From CAVYVZ01 sp963772065 (GTDB taxonomy: Bacteria; Acidobacteriota; Vicinamibacteria; Vicinamibacterales; UBA2999): a DNA stretch of 64,000 nucleotides. The DNA is taken from NCBI GenBank assembly GCA_963772065.1, contig CAVYVZ010000009.1:682001-746000 (forward strand), given 5' to 3'. The translations under genes were made by a program, and so were the position numbers. Within the stretch, counting starts at the first letter, position 1. Every line of letters starts with the position of its first letter. This document shows, in pieces, positions 17,371 to 27,299 of this stretch. A model generated the notes under the pieces. The model was not told the origin of the DNA. It searched no databases and worked only from the letters and a program-made list of their open reading frames with translations.

Positions 17371-18730
17371 ATGCGGAATGCCTTCATTGCTTGCGCGCTC
17401 GCACTCATCGCCGCCCTGCCCGCCGCCCAGACACCGACGACGACGGCGTTCGTTGACGTCACCGTCGTGCCGATGGACCGCGAACGGTCGATCGCGAATC
17501 AGACGGTCGTCGGTACGGGGCGAGACGATCGCGGACATCGGACCGGCACGCTCGGTGAAGGTGCCCGACGGGGCGCTGCGCGTCGACGGACGGGGCAAGT
17601 TCCTCATGCCCGGCTTGTCCGAGATGCACGCGCACATCCCTGGCGGCCAGGCGCCGGACGAGCTGGTCGAGCGAGCACTGTTCCTCTTCACGTCAGCGGG
17701 CGTGACCACGATTCGAGGCATGCTCGGACATCCGCGCCATCTCGCGCTTCGCGGCCGCGCCGCACGCGGGGAGATCATCAGCCCGACGATCTACACCAGC
17801 GGGCCTTCGTTCAACGGGCAGAGTGCGACCAGCACCGAGCAGGCGACGAAGATGGTGGCCGATCAGAAGGCCGCGGGTTACGACCTGCTGAAGATCCATC
17901 CAGGGCTGACGCGTGCCGTCTTCGACGCGATCGCCGCCGAAGCGAACAAGCAGCGGATTCCGTTCGCCGGCCACGTGCCCGTCGATGTCGGGATCCACCG
18001 CGCGCTCGAGGCGCGCTACGCATCGATCGACCACATCGATGGATACATCGAGGGACTCGTAAAGGAAGGGACGCCGAAGGAGGTCCTCGCCAGCCCGGGA
18101 TGGTTCGGCCACAACCTCCTGCCGTACGTCGACGAAGCGAAAATCGCGCCCCTCGTGGCAAAGACCCGCGCGAACGGCGTGTGGGTGGTGCCGACCGAAA
18201 ACCTGATGGAGCTGTTCATGAACACCGAGGACCCGGAGGTGTTCGCGAAGCGTCCCGAGATTCAGTACATGCCGCGCGAGATGGTGGACGGCTGGATCAA
18301 GCAGCGCAAACAGTTCCTATCGCAGCCCGACATCACGCCGGAGAAGACCGAGCCATTTCTCGCGCTGCGCAAGCGGCTGATCAAGGCGCTGCACGACGGC
18401 GGGGTGGGGCTGCTCCTCGGCTCCGATGCCATTCAGACGATGAGCGTCCCCGGATACTCGATCCACGGGGAGCTTCGAGCGATGGCACGCGCGGGCCTCA
18501 CGCCGTTTCAGATTTATGCGACGGGCTCGACGAACGTGGCGAAATACTTCGGCGTGGAAAAAAGCGTGGGGACGGTTGCGACAGGGATGCGGGCTGACCT
18601 GGTCCTGGTCGATGCGAACCCGCTTGCGGACGTGGCGAACTTCCCAAAGCAGTCAGGCGTGATGGTCAGAGGCCGATGGCTTTCGCGGGCTGACATCGAT
18701 CGCCGATTGCGCGAATTTTCCACGCACTGA
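17371..18730 (+). CDS. Exported metal-dependent amidohydrolase, one frameshift near 17512
   Basis: An amidohydrolase-superfamily enzyme of about 452 residues with a signal peptide (MRNAFIACALALIAALPAAQ). After about 47 codons (VDVTVVPMDRERSIANQTVV) one extra base near 17512 shifts the frame, and RGETIADIGPARSVKVPDGALRVDGRGKFLMPGLSEMHAHI continues. Metal ligands are visible: HAH at the end of strand 1, the Lys of LLKIHPG (probably carboxylated), the His of FAGHVP, the His of SIDHIDG, and the Asp of LLLGSDAI. The C-terminus VGTVATGMRADLVLVDANPL is the usual closing beta-domain. Imidazolonepropionase or prolidase-like hydrolysis is plausible, but the substrate is unknown. It begins 16 bp after the ADOP gene. 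Confidence 0.85.
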
Positions 18731-19026
18731 TTCGCCGGCGATTCGGTCGACCGTTGCAGCGATTCGGGTATTTGAATGTGGGCCTGCGCTTGATGAGGGG
18801 CGGTCAGCCATCGCCAAGGCGCCGCTGCGGGGCGGCGTCGGCGTAACTCCAAGTAAACGAAAGACATCCCAGCCCTACCGTCATTCGTCACTTTTTCCTA
18901 CATAATTTGTCACATCCATGCCCGATTGCGATACATTGTCCGGGTACGGCGAATGCTCTACAGTTGCCGCTTCGGCCCCCCAGGGCCGCTTCTGCAAATC
19001 GCTACTTGTTTGAGGAGGCTGGTTCG
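18731..19026. other. Intergenic region upstream of the broken TonB receptor
   Basis: Nearly 300 bp without a gene. I see no repeat or RNA. The only recognisable element is the Shine-Dalgarno GAGGAGG at its right end, 9 nt before the ATG at 19027. The AT-richer part at about 18885-18925 probably holds the promoter, but I cannot assign boxes with confidence. Confidence 0.4.
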
Positions 19027-21953
19027 ATGAGACGACTTCTAATGGCGGTCGCCTGCGTGTTGCTTGCCGCCGCTACGGCGTCAGCGCAGCTTGCCGCCGG
19101 GCAATATCGCCGGGCATGGTGCAGGACGAGCAAGGCGGTGTGCTACCCGGAGTGACGATCACGCTTCAGGGCACCGACCGCACGAACAGCACGGCCACTG
19201 ACGACGGCGGGGAGATTCCGATTCCTCAATCTTCCGCCGGGGTTCTACAAGATCACCGCGTCGCTCACAGGGCTTCACGACGTCGTGCGCGACACGTCGA
19301 AGTCCGCGTAGGTCAGAACGTCGAATCTGCCGTTTCAATCTGAAGGTCGCGACGGTTGAAGAGACCATTACCGTCACCGGCGAATCGCCCATCATCGACA
19401 ACAAGCAGATGGGACCGCGACGAACTTCACGCTGCCGAGCTCGAGAAGATCCCGACTCGCGCGACCCCTGGGCATTGCTTCGCACGGTGCCGGGCGTCGT
19501 GATGGACCGCGTAAACATCGCTGGCAACGAGACGGGCCAGCAGTCGATCGTTCAACGGCAAGGGCGCTCGCACCGGCCGATGGCACGTGGACGCTCGACG
19601 GCATCGAGATCACCGACATGGCCGCGATCGGCGCGTCGCCGACGTATTTCGACTACGACGACGTTCGAGGAGATTCAGATCTCGACGAGCGGCGCGGACG
19701 TGAAGCAGCGTACCGGCGGCATCGGGCTGAACTTCGTCGTGAAGCGCGGCACCAACCAGTTCCGCGGTCAGGCGAAGGGCTGTCTTCACGAACGATTCGC
19801 TCGAAGGCTGCAACGTTCCCGGCGAATTGACCGCTCGAAACTTCACCTGCGACACCGCCGATCACAACGACCAGATCAGCGAGTACGGCTTCGACGCGGG
19901 CGGTCCGATCGTCAAGGACAAGGCGTGGGTGTGGGGCAGCTGGGTGACGCAGGATATCCGTCTGGTGCGCTCGGCCGGCGGCTTCAACATCATCGACCGC
20001 ACGATGCTGAAGACAGTGAATATGAAGGGCAACTGGCAGGCCACCAGTAAGGACATGGTCAGTGTTCTCTGGTTCCTCGGTGCCAAGGAGAAGGCGAACC
20101 GGGCGGCCGGCCGGCAGCAGGTCGAGCCCTCGTCGGCGCGTTGGTTCCAGGGCAATGCGTACCCTGAGGGCAAACCGCACGGACTCGTCAAGTTCCAGAA
20201 CGACCGCGTGATGTCGTCGAACAACTTCCTCAGTGTGAAGTACGCGTACTACGGCACCGGTTTCAGCCTGTCGCCGCAGGGCGGCCTCGACATGCAGACC
20301 GGGTCGAGCACGATCCTCGGGCAGACGTTTGGAAGCGTCAACCTGCAGGAGTTCCTGCGGCCGCAGTGGATGTTCAACGCCGACGGCAACCACTTTACGA
20401 GCTTCGGCGCGAGCAGTCACGACTTCAAGTACGGCATCGGCTGGCGCGCCAGCGAGTCGTTCGCGCGCAACCTGTATCCCGGCAACATGCTCGAGGGGCG
20501 TGAGATCTCGGCGGCGGACTTGCGCGCGCGCGCGTGGCGTGAAGGCGCCGGCACCGACCGCGTCGAGCTCTGGAACGTGTACGTGGGCGACACGATTACC
20601 GCCAAACGCCTGACGTTGGACATCGGCGTGCGCTACGATCACCGGGGAGGCAAGTCGCTGCCGAGCGATACGCGCAGTAAGTCCGCATTCCCGAACCTCG
20701 TTCCGGGCATCTCCTTCACCGGCTACGACGCGCCGTTCACATGGAAGAACGTTTCCCCGCGTGCCGGCCTGACGTTCGCGCTCGATTCCGCGAACAAGTC
20801 GATTCTCCGCGCCAGCTTCAGCCGCTTCGCCGGCCAGATTCAGACCGGCTTCATCGGCTGGGCGAACCCCAGCGGCAACGCCGGATGGGTCGAATATCCG
20901 TGGAACGATTTGAACGGTGATCATTTCGCGCAGGCCAGCGAAGTGAACACCGGAACAGTGCTGGCGTTCGGAGGCGGCTTCAACCCCGCGGCTCCGACAG
21001 CGGTGACCTCGGCGAACCGCTTCGATCCCGATTTCAAAGCGCCGGTTACGACGAACGTGGTTGTCGGGATCGACCGGGAGCTCGTGCCCAACCTCGCTGT
21101 CGCCGCGAATTACAGCTGGACGCAGACGACGAACTGGGACGCCAACCCGTGGTTCGGTCTGACGCGCAACGACTATGTCCAGGCCGGCACCCTGACCGGC
21201 ACGACGCCGAACCGCAACATCACGTACAACGTGCCGTTTTTCACGCCGAACGCCGCTCTGATCGCGGCTAATGGGAACAGCCGCATCCAGACGAACAGGC
21301 CGGTTTCGCGACGAAGTTCAACGGGCATCGAAGCTGCAGATCACCAAGCGCATGTCGAACAAATGGATGGCGCGCGCCGGGTTCGCGTGGAACAACGCGA
21401 CCGAGGACTACGGAGGCGATCAGGGTTCCGCGGCAATCCGACGAGGCAATCCGACGCCGATGCAGAGCACACTGAATAGCGGCGGCCAGTACCGCACCAC
21501 GTGGCGCAGGCAGCGGCCAGGGCGACATCTACGTGAACGCCAAGTGGCAGATCAACATGAACGGCGTGTACGAGCTGCCGTGGCAGTCGAAGCTGCCGGC
21601 AACGTGTTCGGCCGGCAGGGCAACCCCTTCCCGATTTTCCGTCAAGCAGTCGCTCGGTCTCGACGGAGCGCAGCGTGTGCTGATCAGTGACGAGATCGAT
21701 TCCGTCCGGTTGGAAAACCGTGGAACCTCGACCTCCGCTTCGCAAAGCGCTGCACGACCGACCACGTGGGAGCTCCGGCTCGAGTTGCCGATTTGTTCAA
21801 CGTGTTCAACAACGAACATCGAGTTGCAGTCCGTGAGCGGAACGGTTTCGCGTCGGCGGCCGTGAATCAACAGACTGAATCAGATCCTCAGCCCGCGCGA
21901 TTCTCCGCGAATCGGAGCCGCGGCTGACGATTCGACTAGGCGCTCGGCTGTAG
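19027..21953 (+). pseudogene. TonB-dependent receptor broken by many frameshifts
   Basis: This is a complete receptor-length gene (about 950 codons) read in constantly changing frames. It starts with a signal peptide (MRRLLMAVACVLLAAATASAQ) and a good ribosome site, then carboxypeptidase-regulatory pieces (MVQDEQGGVLPGVTITLQGTD; with a frame change LNLPPGFYKITASLTG), plug pieces (LLRTVPGVVMDRVNIAGNE; FEEIQISTSGADVKQRTGGIGLNFVVKRGTNQFRG), an uninterrupted barrel stretch of about 490 codons (19827-21295), and a shredded end (KRMSNKWMARAGFAWNNATEDY; VADLFNVFNNEHRVAV; LNQILSPR). I count at least ten indels, both insertions and deletions, clustered in 19100-19830 and 21290-21940. It belongs to the same broad family as the receptor at 7365. 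Either it is decaying or the assembly consensus is poor here. Confidence 0.85.
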
Positions 21954-21970
21954 GCTCTAGGCACGAAAAG

Positions 21971-22003
21971 AGCCCGGCGGTTCTCACGAGCCGCCGGGCT
22001 TTT
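21971..22003 (+). terminator. Intrinsic terminator
   Basis: AGCCCGGCGG and CCGCCGGGCT form a perfect 10-bp stem around a 10-nt loop, followed at once by TTTT and further T-rich sequence. It ends the broken TonB receptor and insulates the methyltransferase gene. It is the clearest Rho-independent terminator in the window. Confidence 0.92.
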
Positions 22004-22071
22004 CCTTTGCCTTTTTCCTTTTGCCTTCCGTACCAACCGGGTGCGTGCAGCGGACGTCCTAGGGCAGCAGG

Positions 22072-22077
22072 TATAAT
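22072..22077 (+). promoter_or_regulatory. -10 box of the exported methyltransferase gene
   Basis: A perfect TATAAT stands 24 nt before the TTG start and just after the terminator. A transcript from it would carry a short leader with the strong AGGAGG ribosome site. No good -35 is visible. Confidence 0.5.
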
Positions 22078-22100
22078 CCCCGCTGTTTCGAGGAGGTCCA

Positions 22101-22655
22101 TTGACACTTCGCACGCTGACGCTCTGTTTCGCACTCATCGCGGTGGGTGTGGTCCCCGGGGCCGCGCAGACCACGGCCACGCCAGGCCAGCTCCGCACTC
22201 CCGACGTCATCTTCGTCCCCACTCCGCAGGAAGTCGTCGATGCCATGCTCGAGGTCGCCAAGGTGACCAAGAACGATGTCGTCTACGACCTCGGTTCGGG
22301 CGATGGCCGCATTCCGGTGACCGCCGCCAAGAAGTATGGCGCCCGGGGCGTGGGCATCGACATCGACCCGCAGCGCATCAAGGAAGCCAACGCCAATGCC
22401 GAGGCCGCCGGCGTGACGGACAAGGTGAAGTTCATGAACGCGGATCTCTTCACCACCGACATCAGCCAGGCGAGCGTGGTGACGTTGTATCTGCTCCCGT
22501 CGCTCAACCTGAAGCTGATGCCGAAGCTGAAGGCCGAGCTGAAGCCGGGAACCCGCATCGTCTCCCACGCCTTCGACATGGGCGATTGGAAGCCGGAGCA
22601 GACGCTCAACGTCAACGGCCGGACCGTCTACTACTGGACGATTCCCAAGCGATAG
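22101..22655 (+). CDS. Class I SAM-dependent methyltransferase with signal peptide
   Basis: A 184-residue protein. I take the TTG at 22101 because GAGGAGG lies just before it. Residues 1-23 form a clear Sec signal ending GAAQ. The rest is a class I methyltransferase: VYDLGSGDGRIPVTAAKKYGARGVGIDIDPQRI is motif I with the acidic ribose ligand, and VKFMNADLF is motif II/III. The PTPQEVVDAMLEVAKV opening and VYDLGSGDGRI resemble the FAM173 group of lysine methyltransferases that act on membrane proteins such as ATP synthase subunit c; that is family analogy only. A SAM-dependent enzyme outside the cytoplasm is odd, because SAM is cytoplasmic, so the N-terminus may be a membrane anchor. Confidence 0.85.
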   Translation: MTLRTLTLCFALIAVGVVPGAAQTTATPGQLRTPDVIFVPTPQEVVDAMLEVAKVTKNDVVYDLGSGDGRIPVTAAKKYGARGVGIDIDPQRIKEANANAEAAGVTDKVKFMNADLFTTDISQASVVTLYLLPSLNLKLMPKLKAELKPGTRIVSHAFDMGDWKPEQTLNVNGRTVYYWTIPKR

Positions 22656-22734
22656 CCGTCGATTCTCGCCCGGCCCGTTCGTCTACCCAGGTGGAGCGTG
22701 GAATGGTCCGCGCTCCACCGAGGATCATCGAACC

Positions 22735-23091
22735 ATGCCGCACTACATGCTGCTTCTGCACGATTCGGGCGCAATGCCGCCGGATCTGAGCCCCGAGGAG
22801 ATGCAGGCGATCATCAAGAAGTACGTCGATTGGCGGAAGACCGTATCGGCGAACGGCCGCAAGGTCGAAGGGCACAAGCTTCGCGACGGCGAAGGGCGCC
22901 TGCTGAGGGGCAAGGCAGGAGCGCCGACGATTACCGACGGTCCGTACGCCGAGGCCAAGGAGATCATCGGCGGTTACTTCCTGATCGAGGCGCGCGACTA
23001 CAACGAGGCCGTGAAGCTCGCGTCTGATTGCCCTCACCTCGCGTTCGGCACGATCGAAGTCCGTGAAGTCGAACCCACCCGCGGCAGCTGA
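22735..23091 (+). CDS. YCII-related (DGPF domain) protein
   Basis: A 118-residue protein of the YCII/DGPF family. The motif DGPYAEAKEIIGGYFLIEARDYNEAVKLASDCPH is diagnostic, with the DGP(F/Y) box that names the domain. In many bacteria such proteins are encoded beside ECF42-type sigma factors, which is the case here: its last 29 bp overlap the sigma factor gene, so translation is coupled. The biochemical role of DGPF proteins is unknown; the fold is a ferredoxin-like dimer related to muconolactone isomerase. Confidence 0.9.
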   Translation: MPHYMLLLHDSGAMPPDLSPEEMQAIIKKYVDWRKTVSANGRKVEGHKLRDGEGRLLRGKAGAPTITDGPYAEAKEIIGGYFLIEARDYNEAVKLASDCPHLAFGTIEVREVEPTRGS

Positions 23092-24343
23092 CGTCGGGCA
23101 GCTCGTCGACCACCTGTTCCGCCAGCACGCGGGCCGGATGCTGGCCACCCTTGCTCGCCTCCTCGGATTCCGCCATCTGGCGCTCGCCGAGGAGGTGGTG
23201 CAGGAAGCGCTGGTCGTCGCGCTCCAGCAGTGGCCGTTCAGCGGCGTTCCCGACAATCCGTCGGCCTGGCTCGTCCAGGTGGCGAAGAACCGCGCGCTCG
23301 ATCGCCTGCGCCGCGACCGAGCGTTCGGCGAGAAGGAGCGCGACGTCGTGGCGGCCTTCGAGTCCCGGGTGGCGCGGGTCGATCCGGCACGGCCCTTCGA
23401 AGACGACGAGCTCTGCATGATGTTCATGGCCTGCCATCCGGAGATTCCGCGAGAGTCGCGTGTGGCGCTGACGCTGAAGACGGTGGGCGGGTTCAGCGTG
23501 CCGGAGATCGCGCAGGCGTTTCTGTCGCAGGAGCCCGCGATCGCGCAGCGCCTCGTGCGCGTGAAGCGGTTCGTCCGCGAGCGCGACATCCCGCTCGACC
23601 TGCCGGCCGCGTCGGAGATGCCGGCGCGCCTCGAGTCGGTGCTCGAGGTGCTCTATCTGATGTTCAACGAGGGCTACGCGGCGCATTCGGGCGAGTCGCT
23701 CGTGCGGCACGACCTGGTCCACGAGGCGATTCGGCTCACGCGCATGCTCACGCAGCACCCCGCCACCGCGCAGCCGAAGACCCACGCGCTCCTCGCGCTC
23801 ATGCTGCTGCAGGCGGCGCGCATTCCCGCACGAGCCGACGAGCGCGGCGATCTGTTCGTGCTGGAAGCGCAGGATCGCGCGGCGTGGAACCGCGCCATGA
23901 TTGCCGAGGGCCTTCGGCACCTCGACGCTTCCGCGCGCGGCAGCGAGGTCAGCGGATATCACCTGCAGGCGGGTATCGCCGCGGCGCACGCGGTGGCGCC
24001 GACCTACGCGGCAACGGATTGGAGCGAGATCCTCTCGCTGTACGACGCGCTCCTCGACGTCGAGCCCTCGCCGATCGTGGCCCTGAACCGGGCGATCGCG
24101 CTGTCTCGCGCGCGCGGCCCTGCCGCCGGCCTGCGCGCCCTCGACGCGCTGCGCGACGATCCAACGTTGTCGCGATACGTGCTCTTCCACGCGACCCTTG
24201 GCGAGCTGTCCCGAGAGACCGGCGATCTGCAGGCGGCTGAGGCGCACTACCGAACCGCGCTCGCGCTGCCCTGCTCCGCGCCGGCCCGCCGCTTTCTCGA
24301 GCGCAAGCTGGGAACGATTCGGGCCGTCCGGAATCAGGGATAA
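23063..24343 (+). CDS. ECF42-type RNA polymerase sigma factor with C-terminal helical extension
   Basis: A 426-residue sigma-70-family factor. Residues about 14-85 are sigma region 2 (LALAEEVVQEALVVALQQWP, then NPSAWLVQVAKNRALDRLRRD). Residues about 115-175 are region 4 (RVALTLKTVGGFSVPEIAQAFL). A TPR-like extension of about 240 residues follows (LYLMFNEGYAAHSG, LLALMLLQAARIPAR, ALNRAIALSRARGPAAGLRALDAL). This long tail and the overlapping DGPF gene define the ECF42 group, in which the tail replaces an anti-sigma factor as the activity switch. The GTG at 23063 lies in the DGPF gene. Targets usually include the DGPF gene itself; I could not pick out a promoter motif. Confidence 0.92.
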   Translation: MKSNPPAAADVGQLVDHLFRQHAGRMLATLARLLGFRHLALAEEVVQEALVVALQQWPFSGVPDNPSAWLVQVAKNRALDRLRRDRAFGEKERDVVAAFESRVARVDPARPFEDDELCMMFMACHPEIPRESRVALTLKTVGGFSVPEIAQAFLSQEPAIAQRLVRVKRFVRERDIPLDLPAASEMPARLESVLEVLYLMFNEGYAAHSGESLVRHDLVHEAIRLTRMLTQHPATAQPKTHALLALMLLQAARIPARADERGDLFVLEAQDRAAWNRAMIAEGLRHLDASARGSEVSGYHLQAGIAAAHAVAPTYAATDWSEILSLYDALLDVEPSPIVALNRAIALSRARGPAAGLRALDALRDDPTLSRYVLFHATLGELSRETGDLQAAEAHYRTALALPCSAPARRFLERKLGTIRAVRNQG

Positions 24344-24351
24344 TCCGCGGC

Positions 24352-25560
24352 ATGGCCGCGCCGCTCACGTTTCTCTGCCTCGCCAGCTATCACAAAGGCT
24401 TCGAGTTCCTGCGCGAGCTGCGGCGTCAAGGATGTGGCGTGCTGCTGGTCACGTCGAAGAGCCTGGAGCTCGAAGAGTGGCCGCGCGAGAGCATCGACGA
24501 GATGCTCTACATTCCCGACGTCGGCAAGCAGTGGAATCCCCAGGACACGCTCCTCGGCCTGAGCTACGCCGCGCGCACACGTCAATTCGATCGGATCGTG
24601 GCGCTCGACGACTTCGATCTCGAGAAGGCCGCCGCGCTCCGGGAGCACCTGCGGCTTCCCGGCATGGGTGAGACGCGGACACGCTTCTTTCGCGACAAGC
24701 TGGCGATGCGCGGCCGCGCATCGGAAGCCGGCGTGCCGGTGCCGCCGTTCGTGCACGTGCTGAACGACGACCGCCTGCGGCAGTTCATGGAACGCGTGCC
24801 GCCGCCCTGGATTCTGAAGCCGCGCCTCATGGCCGGCACGATCGGCATCAGAAAGCTCCATGATGCCGATGACCTGTGGCGCGCCGTCGACGGCCTCGGC
24901 GACGAGCGCTCGTTCTATCTCGTCGAGCAGTTCGTTCCGGGCGACATCTTTCATGTCGACTCGATCGTCTGGAAGGGGAGCATCGTACGCGCCACGGCGA
25001 GCCGTTACGGCGTGCCGCCCTTCACGGTCTCGCACGGCGGCGGAGTATTCACGACGCGCCTCATCGAACGCGGATCGGCCGATGATCGCGCGCTTCAGAC
25101 GCTGAATGCGTCGGTCCTCGCGGCTTTCGGGCTGCAGCATGGCGTGTCGCACACCGAGTACATCCACGCACACGACGGGCGATGGCTCTTTCTCGAAACG
25201 TCCGCGCGGGTTGGCGGCGCACACATCGCGGAGCTCGTGGAGGCCGCCACCGGCGCGAACCTCTGGGCCGAGTGGGCCAAGGTCGAAGTGGCCGCGGCGT
25301 TGGGCTCCGAGTACGCACCACCGCCGGACCGTGGGGAGTACGGCGGCCTCGTCGTCTCGCTGGCGCGCCAGGAACGGCCGGATACGTCCGCCTACGCCGA
25401 CCCCGAGATCGCGTGGCGCCTCACGAGGCACCACCATGTCGGCTTCATCGTGCGCTCATCCGACCACAAGCGCGTCGAGTCGCTCATCGACAGCTACGTG
25501 CCGCGCATCGCGCACGATTTCGGCGCCGCCCTTCCGATGACCGACTCGCCGGCGCACTGA
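24352..25560 (+). CDS. ATP-grasp domain protein
   Basis: A 402-residue ATP-grasp enzyme of unknown substrate. The N-terminal 100 residues form a pre-ATP-grasp Rossmann-like domain (FLCLASYHKGFEFLRELRRQG, then FDRIVALDDFDLEKAAALREHL). The central part shows RFFRDKLAMRGRASEAGVPVPPF and PWILKPRLMAGTIGIRKL, the ATP-binding lobes, then HTEYIHAHDGRWLFLETSARVGGAHI, which holds the Mg2+-binding Glu of the ExNxR-like motif. Relatives join a carboxylate to an amine or thiol with ATP. A GATAAT box ends 7 nt before the ATG, 8 bp after the sigma gene, which suggests separate leaderless transcription. Confidence 0.85.
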   Translation: MAAPLTFLCLASYHKGFEFLRELRRQGCGVLLVTSKSLELEEWPRESIDEMLYIPDVGKQWNPQDTLLGLSYAARTRQFDRIVALDDFDLEKAAALREHLRLPGMGETRTRFFRDKLAMRGRASEAGVPVPPFVHVLNDDRLRQFMERVPPPWILKPRLMAGTIGIRKLHDADDLWRAVDGLGDERSFYLVEQFVPGDIFHVDSIVWKGSIVRATASRYGVPPFTVSHGGGVFTTRLIERGSADDRALQTLNASVLAAFGLQHGVSHTEYIHAHDGRWLFLETSARVGGAHIAELVEAATGANLWAEWAKVEVAAALGSEYAPPPDRGEYGGLVVSLARQERPDTSAYADPEIAWRLTRHHHVGFIVRSSDHKRVESLIDSYVPRIAHDFGAALPMTDSPAH

Positions 25561-25567
25561 GCGTGGT

Positions 25568-27283
25568 TCACGTCAACTGCGGATGCTGTTGACTCCAGGT
25601 TGTACGGCGCTGGTACGCCTGGGCGACGCGGAGGATGGTCGATTCATCGAACAGCCGGCCGGTCACCATCACGGCTTCGGGCATTCCGTCGACGAATCCT
25701 GATTTCAGCACGATGGCGGGGTGGCCGGTGAGGTTGGACATGGTGACACTTGCGCTCGATGCGGGCGCGACGAATGCGTCCACCGTCGCGAGCAACGCGT
25801 TCATCTGATGCAGCAGCAGCGTGCGAACGCGCTGGGCCCGTATGTATTCGACGGCGGGGATGTATCTCGCGGCGCGCAGCTGATTGGCTCGATGATTCGC
25901 CGCCTTGCCGGCGAGCTCGCGCACGCGGCCGCTTCGCACCAGGTCGTCGAACATCGCGCCGGCCTCGGCGTTCAGGATCGAATACAGCGCCTGAGCGGGC
26001 AGGTCAGGCAACGTTACCCGCTCGAGCGTCGCTCCTGCCGCTCTGAAGACGTCGAGCGTCGCATCGAGAACCGGGCGCCGAGCCTGCCAGCGGTTCCGCT
26101 CTTCCGCGGATGCGTTCTCAGGTGGATTCTCGAATTCCTGTTTGACGTAGCCGAGCCGCGCGCCTTTCAGATCTCCAACGCCCGGCCAGGCAAACGGCAC
26201 GTCGGCAACGGTGTCGTCGCGCCCATCGGGACCGTAGATGGCATTCAACACGAGCGCGCAGTCCTCCACCGTTCGGGCCAGAGGGCCGACCTTGTCGAGC
26301 GTCCATCGCAGCGTCATCACCCCATGGCGGCTGATGCGTCCGTAGGTGGGGCGGAATCCCACGACACCGCACGTGCTCGCGGGGGAGACGATCGAACCGC
26401 CTGTTTCGGTGCCCACCGCGAAGCCGACGAGCCCGGCCGCGACTGAGGAGGCAGGCCCCGCCGACGATCCGCTCGATCCGGTTTCCGGATTCCACGGATT
26501 GCGCGTGCGCCCGCCAAACCAGAGGTCCCCCACCGCCAGCTCTCCCGTCGTCAGCTTGGCGAGCAACACGGCTCCAGCCTCCCGCAGCCGCTCAACCGTC
26601 GTCGAGTCGTAGTCGAAGACCTGATCCTCGTACGGCTTGGCGCCCCAGGTGGTGCGGATGCCTTTCGTGGCGAACAGATCCTTGATCCCGTACGGCACGC
26701 CGTGCAGCGGTCCCCGCGAGCGCCCGGCCTTGATCTCTGCGTCGGCCCTCGCCGCCTGTTCGAGCGCAGTGGATTCGGTGAGGGTGACCACGCAGTGCAG
26801 CCGGTCGTCGAAGCGTTTCAGGCGATCCAGGTACATCCGTGTGAGATCGGCGGACGAAACGGCCCGCGCCGCGATGAGCTGACCGAGTCTGGCGGCAGGC
26901 TCGAACGCAAGTTGTTCGATCGCTGGTGCGACCCTCACTCCGGCAACCTTCGGCTGCGTGACACGCGCGGTCGCTGAACTCTTGCCCGTGGCCTTCGGAC
27001 GCGGAGGCCGGTACAAAAACGCCGGTTCGACATCCGACGCGATCGGCACGCGGCGGATTGCCTCGTAGTGTTCCCGATTGGTGTTCACGAGGTTCAGCAT
27101 CAGGTCGGTTTCGGCCGGCTCGAAGTCGACCCCCGTGAGCGCCTCACCGCACTCGACGACCTCCTTGCTGATGCGCGCCGGGACCTGCTGCGCCAGAACG
27201 GGCGCCGCCGCCGCGGCGCTTACGGCGGCTGGAAACGTCTTCAGGAAGCTGCGACGGGAACGGAAACGGGAACGCGAGCGCAT
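25568..27283 (-). CDS. Amidase (amidase-signature family) with Tat-type signal
   Basis: A 571-residue enzyme of the amidase-signature family, hydrolysing a C-N amide bond. It opens with a twin-arginine signal (SRRSFLKTF, cleavage near APVLAQ), so a folded enzyme is probably exported. The catalytic set is visible: Lys in HGVPYGIKDLFATKG, the cis-Ser in GSSGSSAGPASSVAAG, and the nucleophile Ser in GTETGGSIVSPAS. Upstream of the catalytic core there are about 150 extra residues, including a basic Pro/Lys stretch. Closest relatives are annotated Asp/Glu-tRNA amidotransferase-like, but a lone exported copy is not GatA. An ACTGTA element on this strand (TACAGT) ends 8 nt before the ATG. Confidence 0.9.
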   Translation of the reverse strand: MRSRSRFRSRRSFLKTFPAAVSAAAAAPVLAQQVPARISKEVVECGEALTGVDFEPAETDLMLNLVNTNREHYEAIRRVPIASDVEPAFLYRPPRPKATGKSSATARVTQPKVAGVRVAPAIEQLAFEPAARLGQLIAARAVSSADLTRMYLDRLKRFDDRLHCVVTLTESTALEQAARADAEIKAGRSRGPLHGVPYGIKDLFATKGIRTTWGAKPYEDQVFDYDSTTVERLREAGAVLLAKLTTGELAVGDLWFGGRTRNPWNPETGSSGSSAGPASSVAAGLVGFAVGTETGGSIVSPASTCGVVGFRPTYGRISRHGVMTLRWTLDKVGPLARTVEDCALVLNAIYGPDGRDDTVADVPFAWPGVGDLKGARLGYVKQEFENPPENASAEERNRWQARRPVLDATLDVFRAAGATLERVTLPDLPAQALYSILNAEAGAMFDDLVRSGRVRELAGKAANHRANQLRAARYIPAVEYIRAQRVRTLLLHQMNALLATVDAFVAPASSASVTMSNLTGHPAIVLKSGFVDGMPEAVMVTGRLFDESTILRVAQAYQRRTTWSQQHPQLT

Positions 27284-27299
27284 AGGCGCTCACTGTACG

